From Ananas comosus (Eukaryota > Streptophyta > Magnoliopsida > Poales > Bromeliaceae), in contig NC_033621.1 in NCBI RefSeq assembly GCF_001540865.1, forward strand, positions 15,126,213 to 15,190,212: a stretch of DNA of 64,000 bases, in the 5' to 3' direction. Positions within the stretch are counted from its first letter, which is position 1. Each line of letters starts with the position of its first letter. A model generated the notes under the pieces. The model was not told the origin of the DNA. It was given only the letters and a program-made list of their open reading frames with translations, and made no database searches. Shown piece by piece: positions 38,201-51,600 of the stretch. The translations under genes were made by a program, and so were the position numbers.

Positions 38201-41200
38201 GCTAGTTCGTGTCGTTTGATTCCTCCTCACTTTCGCCATTGTTGCTCGAAAGAATATGTGAGAAAGAGAATGTTGAATTAGTAGCAGTGAGGAATAGGCA
38301 CACACAAGCTGTTAGGCGTAGGTAAGGTAGATGATAGGCAGAATAAGGCAGTTTTCATTTTTTCTTCCGTCACTGAGCTTGAATCACTTGAAGTTGCGAT
38401 CTCCCACGTCTTTTGCTTGCAAAGCTTCTTATCTGTATATGATTTCTTTGAGGACAATCCGTTGCGATGCTACCGTTAGCCTTATGCACTTTGAAGTATC
38501 GGAATTTCGACTTCCAAAATTCGTTCCTATTTCTTTTGAGCTTTGTCCTCTTTCTTCTCTTTTAGATGTAGTAAGATTTTTAGAAATCGTTTTGTTGCTT
38601 TAAGTATGTAGCCATTGTCCGAATTGTTCTTCTTCGGAAATATTCCGGCCGGAACTTTTTCGTGAGAAGGCGCAATGTTGAGTTCCAAGTCGGCAATTGA
38701 GATCTCTCCATTCTGAATTCGAGTCATCGTTTTCTCTTTCTGTCGATTTCTAACGCCAACCCTTAATGTGTCTTTGCTAGAGAAAGACGTGTGGAAGGAA
38801 GATTGGATTAGTAGAAAAGTCATTCATAAGTTTGCAAGCACCTACTAGTCTTCGACTTTCATCAGGTCGTGCTCGGATGTTAACCGTTTTCGGCATCGCG
38901 GCAACCTTTGCCGCGAAGTTCCGGAAGGATTCGAAGAATCTTTCTTAACTTTGAATCTGGGATTTTCTCTCTCAAGTTAAGCACATGTATTTCACAACGC
39001 TTGTAGACGTGTATAGTACCTCGGCTAATGGTCTCGTTTTCACTCCATAAGAATAGAATCAAACTTGCTATGTTAGCATTTGCAATTTTTGGACTGTTAC
39101 TAGACTCAGTTCCTTCGATGCGTACTTGGTAGAGTATCCCAAATGTTCCTTTTGCGGTTTCGGCACTGCGAAACGACGAAGTATACTCGTTTCGAGACAT
39201 GCAGTCAAATAAAAGCGTTATGCCCTTGCCGTTAAACGGGATGAATTTCGTTTTCATCTTTTGTCACACTTGTTCCTGTGGTTTAGGAACGTGTAGGCCG
39301 TTATTGACAACTTCGTAGGGTGCTCCCAACAAAGATTCAATAAGCTTGTCCAAAAGCTCATCCGATTGCATTAGAAAACCTCTCGTAGTCGCGAACTTTG
39401 TCAATAGGCATTATTCGTGCCATTCGAAGATGTAGTGGACGGATTAACGTTACTTCGACTGTCGGGGCCATTGGATAACAATAGTATCTAGATCCCGCTT
39501 CTGTTACCAATTGAAAGTTTTGAGGAGTCCCAAAGATCTATTAGATTGATATCTAATACCTAGAGGGCGAAGGTGAATGGCGTGAAAGAGCCAAACCACA
39601 ATCTCAGATGCAATAAAAAATAAATGCCCGAAAAATAAAAGCCACACCGAGACTTTACGTGGGAAAACTCCAACTTGGAGAAAACCACAGAACCAACACG
39701 CGAAAAATAACTCACTAAGAGAAAAGATTACAGGTGATTACCGCACTTACTACGGACTCAATCTCTTACTTACCTGATGAATCTCGTCGCGTCCCTCCGA
39801 TTGTCCACGGCCTCACGTATCGACATCCACGAACGCCTGCCACTTTGAACTCCACGAAGCTTCCATCACGCCGATCATCACGACGCCATCGAATCCACAG
39901 AGGCAACGTCCGAATTACGAACCGCTTAGTGTTCACGCGTAATCCACGACGGCCGTTATGAGAGCATATGACTATGGTGATCCTATCGCTTTAGGAGTCA
40001 TCGTAGAAAACAGGAATAGAACTCAAGCGAAGACTTAGAATCAACTCGACATATAGCGAATGCCAAACGTTATCTCGATTTGATCTTGAAAGAGGCTAAT
40101 TTGTAGAAAATAGGTTTTTAGAATGAAATCCGAGCTCTAGGGTTTCTCAAACATGTATTCTTATGATGCTTAAACAGTTAGAGAACTCCAATAGCTTATT
40201 TATAGACTTTAGAATCAAAACGGAGTAGGATTAGAAAGTTTCTTTCCATATTCAGCACCTTGTACCGGTACAAGGGAAGCTGTCCAGGGTACAACATGAC
40301 GGAAGATTTTTCTGCGAAGCTTCTGTACCCTGAACAGACTTCAGCTTGTTCCGGAACAGGGCTTGTACCGGTATAGCCGTGATGGTTGTACCGGAACAAC
40401 TATCGTAAAACCCTGCGTTAATAGCCGATGTCTGTACCGGTACAGCAAAACCCTTGTACCGGTACAACAATGCAATTTTCGCTGAAAATGCATTGTTTCG
40501 AGTTTTACAAGCTCTTAGAAACTTTCTAATCAATTACAACTTGAAAACATGATTCTAAAATCTATAATTAAGTATGAATCACCATAAACAAGATTTAAAG
40601 CTTACCTAAGCATCGTGATTCAAGTTTTGCATGTTTTGCGTCCTTTCCGATTCTTCGAAGTCTTGGATTCTCCAATCTTCAATACTCCGCTCCGGACTAT
40701 TTCAAGACTCCGACTCGACCCACGAAACTTGCCAACACATAGGACCTAACATGTTATAGTGGGACCTCATTTTTCTTGTCCGGTAACAAAATGGAATAGT
40801 ACAGTGTGTTTCTTAAAAACAATAAAAATAGATACTTTGCTATTTTCATGCCTGTCAGTTTCTTTTGAGGATGCTGGGTATTTCATTCTGTATATCAGCA
40901 ATGTTGGTGATGAAAACTAGTTTGTATCTATTGCTTAGTAATTTTTGATTGTGACTTGTGATAGCAAGGTCCTTGTTCTCCCTATATTTCTGACTACACA
41001 ATGTTCTCAACAGCCAAAAGTTTTTGCCTCAATAGTCTTTCTGATTTGCTATGCTTGAATTGTCTTCATGTTCTCTAATGCTATTGCATGTTAATGTTTG
41101 ACAGGAAAACATACTATTTTCGGAAGAGTATGCAGAGGGATGGAGGTAGTCAAGCGACTTGGAAGTGTTCAGACTGACAACAGTGACAGGTAACTTGAAT

Positions 41201-44200
41201 TTTGAAAGATATAATTAAGTGTTATGTTAAAGAACAATAATTACTAAACCTAGCCCTACTTCATCCCTTTTATCTTGAGTGGTATAAGGGCTCGTTTGGT
41301 TTGGTGTAGTTGTAAATACATTGTAGTTGGATATGCATACAATTAGAAATGATGCAGTTGCAACTACATCCATACCATTTGGTTCTGTGCCGCTGAAAAT
41401 GCTACAGATGCAACTATTTTTGTTTGGATGCATGCAGCTGAAAGTTGCATCTGTAACTAATGGTATCTAGCTAGTGTGTCAGATGGTGAAATTATTCCGT
41501 ATGTGTACAAAATGATATGCTATCACTAAAAGAAAAAAAATTATACCAGATGAGTGTACTATCACTTTCCAAATACTTTAACGATACTAATTTATCACAA
41601 TTAAATATTAAAGATAGTTCAAAAAAAAAAAAAAACTTCTCCATCACATAATCAACTATAATATAGTGTGATGAAAACAGTTGATTTAAAAAAAAAACTC
41701 AAACTATTATCTTAATTTCTATAAACTAATATCACCCATTCAAAAGTCATGGAGAAAAGAAATATTACTTGTAGAAACATGGATTTTTTTTTTTCCCATT
41801 ACATCCAACCTGAAAATCTCAAAACATCTAAACACGTTAATAGGTCGTCTCCAAGAGTAAGTGTCAGTGTAATAAACTTTTATTTTTAAATATCTTTCCA
41901 TCCACCTCTTTCACAATTCAAGAGTCTTTGTCATAAACCCTCTTGCCGGCCTATCATTTGCTAGCAAGTAATTATAAGCATCTTTGACTTTTTTGGGTGG
42001 ATATCCTAATTTCATTATATCTTGAAATAGTTCGTTTGAGAATCGAACAGTTTTTGAGTATCTTTAGTGCTAAGGCAACTTGTCCAACTTGTGCAGCTAA
42101 CTCATTGATCGCCTCAATCTCTCAGCCGCGCGAGCTGTTTTTTCAACCACTTGTTTTAACTTCACCCCTAAAGGAAGAAAGTGTCGTTTTCTCAGAATGC
42201 TACGTGGTTGACATGAATCAACCAATTCAAACTCCAACCCTACATCACAACCAATCGTTGCTTCCGCACTATCAAAACCTTGGATATTTGGGTCCATACC
42301 AAGCAATTGATCTACTTAGTGTACTTCCCTGTAGCTTGATCGGAACCACATATTAAGGCAAGCTCATCGTAATTCTCTATGATTGTGTTTGGTTAGGGCA
42401 TAAGGAGAGGAATAAGGGCTTATTTCCCTCCTTATACCCAAACAAAAAAAAATTTTGGTGGGAACAATAGTTCCCACCTTAACGGGTTATCCTAGGATAA
42501 CCCATTAGTTCCCACCCCTTAGGTGGAACAAGCTGGAACAAGCAGCTTGTTCCAGCCTTTTCGAGAGAGAGAGAGAGAGGGAGGGAGGGAGGGAGGGAGG
42601 GAGGGTTTTCTTAATAATGTAACATCTAAAGCACAAAGAATTTTATTCGAGGTTCCTTTCGCTCTTAAGAATTTCATATCAAGTTGTTGTAAAGCATATA
42701 TGCTTGGCTGATTTATACGGGTTCTTGTCATAAAGGCCATCTTTGCCGATAGCAGGCTCTCGGCCACTTTCACCATTTTTACCCCGGAACTGTAAGCCAG
42801 GAGGGTCTTGTGCACCAACAATAGTCTTGCTTGACTCTCACCTTTGTAAAAGGTCCCGAATAGTATTCTAGGTGAATCTGTCAAAGGTCTATGGGAACAA
42901 TATAAAGCAAAATATCCTCAAGACTTTCAAAATCTAATAAATTTAGGTGCCAATCCATATAATTTTACGAATAAGGTTATTCCTTAATTACAGGAGAAGA
43001 CCTTAATTCAGGACATATGGGACTACAAAAGGGTGCTTTAATTAAGTTAGAACAACAAAGTATAGATAATTGGATATATATAAAGTCTTTTTTGAATGAT
43101 TATTTTTTACTATACTAGCATTAGTCGAAACGCCTTTAATCAAGAAATAGGAAATAAACTTTTTCATAAATTACCAGGAGCCTTAGGACGAGAAATAGCC
43201 ACTAGGTGAGAACAAAGACCAGGAGTACTGCAGAACCCAAATGACGAATGGCCCATAGGACACCGAATGCAACATATAATTACTATACTATAAGAAAAAT
43301 GTACGAATATACAAATACAAAAGCAATTAAAACGAAATGAATATAATTTCTGTCGACATATTATGTATACAGGACAGCAGTGTGCTCAAAATCCTAAACA
43401 TCAGCAGTCTCAAAAGTATAAGCAAAATAGATATTATAGGCTAACTATAAACCTGGATATAAGAAAAGGTATTTCTTAAGAAAATCTTTTGCTAGAAAAC
43501 CATATTTAAATAAAGATAGACATGTACGAAAATATAGAGCAGGAAGAGATTATGAAAATAGATTAGCATGCTTTACTTGTGGAAGTACAGATCACTTAGC
43601 CAATACCTGTACTAAAAGAATGAATCGAAAAGACAGAAATTCCATGTTAATTGAAGAAACTCAAGAAAATTTACTATCTGTAGATGAATATATGTCTGAC
43701 ACTGAATCACTTTATTCGATAGTTAGTATAGAAGCTTGTGAAGAAAATCACGATAGTTCCTCTGAGGAAGAAAATAATCTTAACCTACTTACTGAAGTTA
43801 GCCCAGATATAGATTCTATGGCCGACATTCTAGGACAACTTAATTTAATGAACACAGAAATTCCCACCTTAGAATGTAAACATCAATGGCAATTAAAAGC
43901 AGGATTAGATAGTTAAAAATGTTATATATGCTTATGGCATCCTGGCAAAGATAAGTGATGCAAATGTTTATACTGTTATAAAGAAGTTTGAATAACATGC
44001 ATAGAGAAAATTTACAATATTTCTCTACAAGCTAAAGAGACATTAAATATAGATAAAACAAAATATATTGCCTTAACCAAACGGATTGAAGCCTTAGAAG
44101 AAAGATTATTAGTAATAGAATTAAGAATAGACGAAATAGAATTAAGAAATGATAAAGGAAAAAGACCTAACATTGAAACTGAGATACCGGATAAAGGGAA

Positions 44201-47200
44201 CAAACATCATGGACTCAAACTTGGAAATTGTCAGCTTGAAACCAACTACATTTGTAATATAGATAAAAGTCTTAGGACCATAATAGTTAAATGCAAAATA
44301 AAAATAAAAAATTAGATAATAGAAACAACTGCATTGGTGGATACTGGCTGCACCACTTGTCTAATAAATTCTGCCATAGTACCACACAATATTACAAATT
44401 AGCATATGAACATATGGTAGCTATGCAAATGGACGGAACTATACACACATACGCACATTATATTGACAACTTGAAAATAAGTTTCTATGATACTTGCAAT
44501 TCCTATGGTGAATATTATAATTTACCTATAGTTTGGATAAGGAAACTTAATATTAATAGAGACTTCATACTAGGACTAAACTTCATACTCAACTCCTTAG
44601 GAGGCATGACTATTAGTAGAGATTATGTACAATTTTCTTTTTCCTAAAAGAATAACACAAACTCTAATCTTAACTAAAAGGTTAAGAACTAGTATAGCAA
44701 TACAACCTAGTCGAGAAGAACAACCTAGTCAAGAAGAAGAAGTACAACAAATTGCCAAGACGTTTGTATTAACTGTAACCAAGGAAAACCTTGTTTACAA
44801 ATAAGACTCAGTGAACAACAAGATTGTTGTGAAAATTACAAACAAGGAGAACCTTGTTGTTAACTTAGTAGCAAAGTGACCTTTGATGAAATATTTCTAT
44901 GTTGACTCAAACAACGAAAATACAAACTATTTAACAAACTATTTACTAGACGATGATCCTTTAGCTACTTATCCTTTGGAAATTGATTCCGAATTTATTA
45001 ACTGGGAATAAATGTTATTAAATATAAGTGTATTAAAAACCAACAAGATATAGATGAGATCCTTAAAAAAACTAGATAAAATTGAAATAATGGGTGAAAA
45101 CCCAATAAAATATTGGGAAAAAAACAAAATATTCTGTGAACTAGAAATAATAAACCCTGAATATACTATTAAAACTGCTAATATAGAAGCCACTAACCAA
45201 GATTTAAACGATTTTAAAATGCATATATACTCTTTTTTTTTTTTTGACTGTTCTTCTTAAGTAATTTTATTAGAGTGTTGATTGCTAGGCTGTCCTTGTG
45301 TTTCGGGTGGAAGGGAGATACTAGGAGTATTGTCACTCTGAGAGTCTTGCCAATATTGCCAAGTATTTTTGATAATTTTAGCATTTTGTTGAAGTTTGAA
45401 TAGAACCTTATGCACAATTTGCTCGATTTGGAGATGGCTGTCTTGGATTCGTTCAATTTGGTCAGTGATATTGGCGGTCTCGTGTTGTTCTATTTTTTCT
45501 TTCCCTTCTACATTTCCTTTCGTTTTTCGTCAGCCCTTGCTATAGATAAGAATTGCGTAGATGAAGTAGGCTGATTGCTATGGGCTAGTGTGTCGGATAT
45601 GTCTTGAAAGGCAATTAGTTGGAAATGTCTCCCACACGAAGACTTTATTTGAAAACATAACTTAAACAAAAAATCGCGAAAAATTATTTTGGAAGCTGTC
45701 CCCTACCCGGAGACCTTTATTTTGAAAAATGCTACCACGAGGGGTAGAAAGTCCTGAGAAACCGTTTGAAAGCCGTTTCCCACACCTTTATTTTGAAAAC
45801 GCTACCATGGGGCGTAGAGTACCACATTCGAAAACTGAGTCCAAAGCCACAAGTGTTCAAAAGCTACAAAAATTCCACAGCCATGAGTATCCAAAACACA
45901 AATACATTATCCAAAACCCGCAAGTATGAAATACCAACTAAACCACATATATCTACTATCAGGTGTAGGGGTGAACTATACTATCACCTATATGTCTAAT
46001 GTTATGTATGAAGTACTTAAGAACGTATACCGTAGATCAAGACCTCTATGATCGCCCACAAGCTACAGTCTCACGTTGCGTCCCGACCAATCCCACCCGC
46101 ATCACCTGTGGAGAAATGGGGGTGAGAAATCAACGAGTCTCCCAGTGGGTACCGCAAGCCGACGAAGGCAAGTATACTCACGGATAACCAGGTATAGGTA
46201 AAGAAAGGCCTACAGTAGCAATGTAAGTGTAAAGACAGAAGAACTGTAAGTAAGCATGCAACAACCGCTACTGTAGCTATATGCGTCAGCCGGATGAAAA
46301 GTCCAAATATACCTAATCTATACCGCCGTGTCGGTCTAAGGACTTCAAGCAAGCCACAACCGCTCTGTCTGACATATAACTCTAGCAAATGGCGGCTGGC
46401 CTCACGGGTTGGCAACTAACCACTTTTCTAGAAAAAAAATCCTCCCGCGGGGGATCAGACCGCTGATATTCGTGAAATATTCTCGAGCTGTGGCGATCAA
46501 TGTGAATATGATCAATAGCTAACCATCGGTGAATAGTCGACAATCATTGTCCCTTGGGGCACACCGACCAATAGGTCATCGAAGTTGTACGGAAACACAA
46601 GTACTAACTGCTTAGGTCTACTAGGATGGACAAGCTCAACATCCTCTTAAGTATGTAAGTACCGACCACTTAGGTCAACTGGAAAGTGTGAGATCAATGA
46701 CACTATAAGTACACGGGCACTGACCACTCAGGTCAACTGGAATATAAATGCAAGTGTCACTACCGCTCTACTTCTATTTCATGGCAAACAGGAGAGTATA
46801 CTAAGTAGAGTAAGGGTTGAAGTCATGTGGTGAAGAGCTTAAGTACTGGTATGTATATATGTAAGTAGTGAAAGGTAGGAATGAAGGGAACATCATCAAA
46901 CGTGCACTACTGATCCGACTTTGGATTGAAGTACCCACCTATGTCATAGTTGCACCTAGCTCCCGCGGTGTGCAAAACTATCGACCGGACCTACGACAGG
47001 CCTACTGAGTTAGAAACCAAACCTATTGACTCGAAAGACATCGCTTACAAACCCAAAGTCACATGCGGGATCGGTTTTACAAAACCGATTCTCGAACTCG
47101 CCAGAAATTCCGAAAATGCACTGGGATGCCCGCGGGACCCACGAAACGTCTCGAAACACATCGATTCATGTCGTGAGTTACCTGCTGTCCTGAAACACAT

Positions 47201-48598
47201 CCATTTGAGTATCTGGGTAGCAAACACAAGCACCAAGGTCAACTCGGTTGTCGTCGGTTGACCGTTTTGCTCCGGGCTTTCGGAAGTGTCCACTTTGGCA
47301 TCGGAAGCCTCCGCCGCTCACCTGTCGCCTCCAAACACAGGAGGAGACCCCAGCGGCCAATCAACAAGGCTAGGCGATGATTTCTGGTGCGACCACGTAG
47401 CCGGAAACTCATCGCGATGCGAAATCGCATTCTACCGTTGATTTTGCGAAAAACGCACCGAAACCCCTCCGTTGCTCATCCACCGCCTCTGGACTTCGAA
47501 GAAGGCGATAGCAATCAGCCAACAAGGCTTGGTAGGGTCTCCAGGGCATGCAAATGGCCAACGTGCGAAAACCGCAACATAAACTGTGTCAGGTCGGTGA
47601 ATTTTCGCCAAATGATGCCGTGGGACCTCGTTTCCACTTCGCGACGGCTCCCAGACCTTCGACGATCAGTCGAGAGGTTGCTAACAGTGATTACACGCTG
47701 TCTGACGCTCTACACGGGTCCCCATTGCAAAAAACTTGCAATCAACCCAACATAGTATTGATTACTATTCAATTAACACATAAACACGAAGTTCAAGCTC
47801 GTTACCCCGATCCGCGTCGTAACGGATCAATCCAACCAGTCGATTTGATTCGTCTCAACGCGATGAAGCTCGTGCTCGCTGTCCGGAGTGTGATCGACAG
47901 CCGGAAGGCTTTGAAACAGTGGAAAACCCCCTCCAATGGCGCGCTTTCGGAAGCGGCCGAGTCCCACGCGCGCACCGAAGCTTCATTGCTTGTAGTGAAG
48001 GTGAGCACGGGACTCCATGTGATCCCAGGAGTGCGGTGCTCACGTCTCGGGCGCTCGCCGAAGCCTTCGGTGGCCGAAAAATTAGGATTGCCCAAATCAG
48101 CCCCCGAAAACCACCTTAGTAGCATCCAACAAGGCCCAACAAGGCCCAACAAGGCTAGGGCATCACGGGGCCGGCGGCACGGCAGGGGGAGCTTCTGCCA
48201 AGGGAGGGTCCTCGCACTAAGGGGAGTTGGTCAGGACCCTTGGCCGACGGCGGCGGCGGCGCGGTGCGACGGGGGACCCCAAAATAGACTCGCGGCTAGG
48301 GCATTGTAGATCCCAGCAGTGGCTGGTCGAGACGGTAAGGGGTGGTGCCGGCGGACCCCCCGGGACCTCCGGTGTTGTCTCGTGGCGGCGTGGTGTGGCG
48401 GCGGTGTCTCGGTCTCTCCCCACGGCCATACATGCTCTGTGGGGCTTAGCCTTGGCCGCGGCGGCACCCCAGGGCATGACATCACCGGGGAAGCTTCGGG
48501 GCTGGTCGTCGAGGTCTGGGTGGTCGGTGGCGGTGGTCCCGGCGGCTACCGGCATGTTTATAAGGGGGCTCAAGCTCCCCCCCTTCACAGCACCATAA

Positions 48599-48638
<40 letters not shown>

Positions 48639-51600
48639 AGAAGTTGTTTCTTCTTCTTTGGCCGCCGGCGGTGGCGGCGATGGCAGGACCCTCGCTCAGG
48701 TGGACCAGGGGAGAGGAAGAGGATGGCCTAGGGTTGGGGTCTAGGGTTTGGGTTCCCAAAAACCCCAAATCCAACTTTAAAAATCTACAACCCACTATTC
48801 TTGGAGAATAATCGCTCTAAAGTCCCCCAACTCTCGAAATTCGCGTTCCAGTCCCTTTTCATTACGTTCCTCTAGCAGAAAGGTCCTGCTCGCAAGTTTT
48901 CACGCAAAACGGAGCACCAATCGCTTCTAAAAAGCAAAAACAATACAGAATAAATGCCCTCCCAGCGATAAAAACTATTTTTCTCGAAAATCGTGCGTGG
49001 AACGCCATTGGCTCCGGCACAGTCGGACCATCGAAAATGAGCTATTGGATCATCCAAAACGGAGTCCGATTCGCGTTTGAAGCTTACCTCTCTCCTCGAT
49101 CACAACCGAAAACGCGGGTTAGTATTCACTTTAACTGAAAAGTAATAATAGCGTAAAATCTTTATTTTAAATTATTTTTTGCTGAAATTTGACGGGCAAG
49201 CTTAAAATTAAAATACACACGATAATATTTAAAAAGATGTCAAACTTACCTAGGGAAAAATCTTAGTCCTCACAACTTAGTAGTTAAATGACCTTTGATG
49301 AATATTTAGATTATTTCTATGGTAGTATGGTGACTCAAACAACGAGAATACAAACTATTTAACAAACTAATTACTAGACGATGATATTTTAGCTACTTAT
49401 CCTTTGGAAATTGATTCCAAATTTATTAACTGGAAATTGATTCCGAATTTATTAACTGGGAAAAAATGTTATTAAATATAAGTGTAATTAAAAACCAACA
49501 AGATATAGATGAGATCCTTAAAAAACTCAATAAAATTGAAATATTGGGTGAAAACCCAATAACATATTGGGAAAAAGACAAAATATTTTTTGAACTAGAT
49601 ATAATAAACACTGAATATATGATTAAAACTGCTAATATAGAAGCCAATAACCAAGATTTAAACAATTTTAAAATGCATATAAACGAACTAACAAAGTTAG
49701 GAATAATTCGAAAATCACAATCTCGCCATAGATCTGCTGCATTTATTGTTAGATCTCATGCTGAAATAGTAAGGGGAAAAAGTAGAATGGTAATAAACTA
49801 TAAAAGATTAAATGATAATACTCGAACAGATGCCTATAATATACCTGATAAATCACAATTGATAAATAGCATTCAAAATAGAAAGATTTTTAGTAAGTTT
49901 GATTGTAAGTCGGGGTTTTGGCAAGTAAAAATGCACCCTAATAGTATAGAATAGACTGCATTTACTTGCCCGAAAGGACATTATAAATGGCTTGTAATGC
50001 TCTTTGGATTAAAAATGCTCCTTCTATCTTCCAGAGAAAAATGGATACAGAAATATGCAAGAACACCTATAGGATATTTTCAAATAGTTTTTTCTGAATT
50101 TATAAAACATGGCATAATCATAAGTAAAAAGAAAATAGCATTATGCCAAACATATATAAATTTCCTAGGAATTACTTTAGGTGATGGAAAGATTAAATTA
50201 CAACCACATATAGCCAAAAAGGTCCTCGAAATGCCAGATAACTTAAGTATAGGTGTTCAAAATAGAAAGATTAAATGCCAGACCTTCAAACATTTTTAGG
50301 ACTACTTAACTGTGCCCGAAATTTCATAAAAGATTTAGGTAAAATACCTGGGCCTCTTTATTCTAAAACTGCTAAAAATGGACAGAAGACCTTTAACCAT
50401 GAAGATATTAAGTTAGTTCAAAAAATTAAACAATTAGTTGTTAAATTACCTGATTTAAATCTGTCTTTAGATGCTGACTATATTATTATAGAGACTGATG
50501 GCTGTGCCCAAGGATGGGGAGCAGTCCTAAAAGCAAAACCCCATAAGTACAGTCTTGTTAAAGAAGAAAAATGTTGTGGATATGCTTCTGGAAAATATAA
50601 AGAAAAAGGATATATAGCAAGCATAGATGCGGAATTATTAGCAGTTGTATATGCTCTAGATTCCTTTAGACTAAGTATCATAAATAAAATGAAATATTAA
50701 TCCGAACAGACAGTGAAACAATTATTAAATTCCATAATAAATTAACTGATAAAAGTAGTTCTAGGAGGAGATGGTTAAACTTTTTAGTCTCAATTATACC
50801 TAATATAAAATTCGAACGTATAAAAGGGACCGATAAACCTTTTTGCTGATAGAATACAATTTGGGAAAGAAAGCTTAATCTATTTTTTCCAAGATAATAA
50901 TTTAGTATTCAAACCAAAAAACCCAAAACCCCTCTCCGAAGAACAAAAATGCTTAATATACAATCTTTGAATTTGCTACGGAAGGACACCCGGACATAAA
51001 GATCTTGACAGAAAATATTTTATTGCATGCATAAACTCTCTTACAGAATATTTTCATACTATTAGGACAACTAATTTTCCTTTCTATGTAGTTGTTAACG
51101 GTAGAAAAACTGGTGTTTTTCATACACGGATCATACACGGATCGAAGTTCTAGAATCCAGTCAGGGAATGGTAGCTCCCCAATATAAAGGCTTTCTTGCC
51201 CTAGCAGAAACTTTTGAAAATGCTCGACATTTTCTTGGGCCTAACTTCTCTATATCGCCTAATATAAAAGCTTCTCAAGAAACCTTGCCAACTTGTACTA
51301 TAGCTCATGACTCTACTAAAATTATATTTTGTGATTATTGTGAGGATATCAGTAGAACGGTCCAAAAACTTAGTTATCATAATCAAACCCTGGTTAAAGA
51401 AAAACAGGATCTACAGAACCGGCTTCTAATCCTCGAAGACCGCCTCCATATATTATTTATTCAAAATCAAGAACTCAAGACACAAAATGCAGAGCTCCAA
51501 CTAATTGCCTTTCAAGACATATCCGACACACTAGCCCATAGCAATCAGCCTACTTCATCTACGCAATTCTTATCTACAGGAAGGGCTGACGAAAAACGAA

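Larger units (their letters stand above)
15781..41104 (+). other. Intron 4 of the cyclophilin gene (25.3 kb)
   Basis: Donor GTAAGT at 15781 and acceptor TTGACAG ending at 41104. Stretches without visible transposons at the ends (15781-16328 and 40753-41104) look like the ancestral intron. Between them are hAT remnants, a TRIM, AT-rich repeats and the Copia-like mosaic. Removing the insertions would leave an intron of ordinary length. Confidence 0.85.
43700..45623 (+). repeat. Left arm of a 1.9-kb inverted repeat in the viral block
   Basis: Reverse complement of 51496-53397, with scattered substitutions and small indels. Each arm contains the same unnatural junction: the reverse-transcriptase lead-in facing the end of the downstream ORF across an A/T run (45230-45245 here, 51874-51892 there). 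Confidence 0.85.

Noticed and set aside
45214..45456. Minus-strand frame of 80 codons, and its counterpart at 51636-52151 on the + strand
   Set aside because: Both are the alternative frame of the broken viral 3' ORF and cross the artificial junction; not a real protein.
47548..48309. Plus-strand open frame of 253 codons in the GC-rich part of the LTR-like block
   Set aside because: No recognisable domain, low-complexity arginine-rich end, overlapping open frames on both strands; GC-rich DNA leaves frames open by chance.
48217..48795. Minus-strand open frame of 192 codons
   Set aside because: It runs through the (GA)n microsatellite (SLSLSLSL) and has no domain; a by-product of composition.
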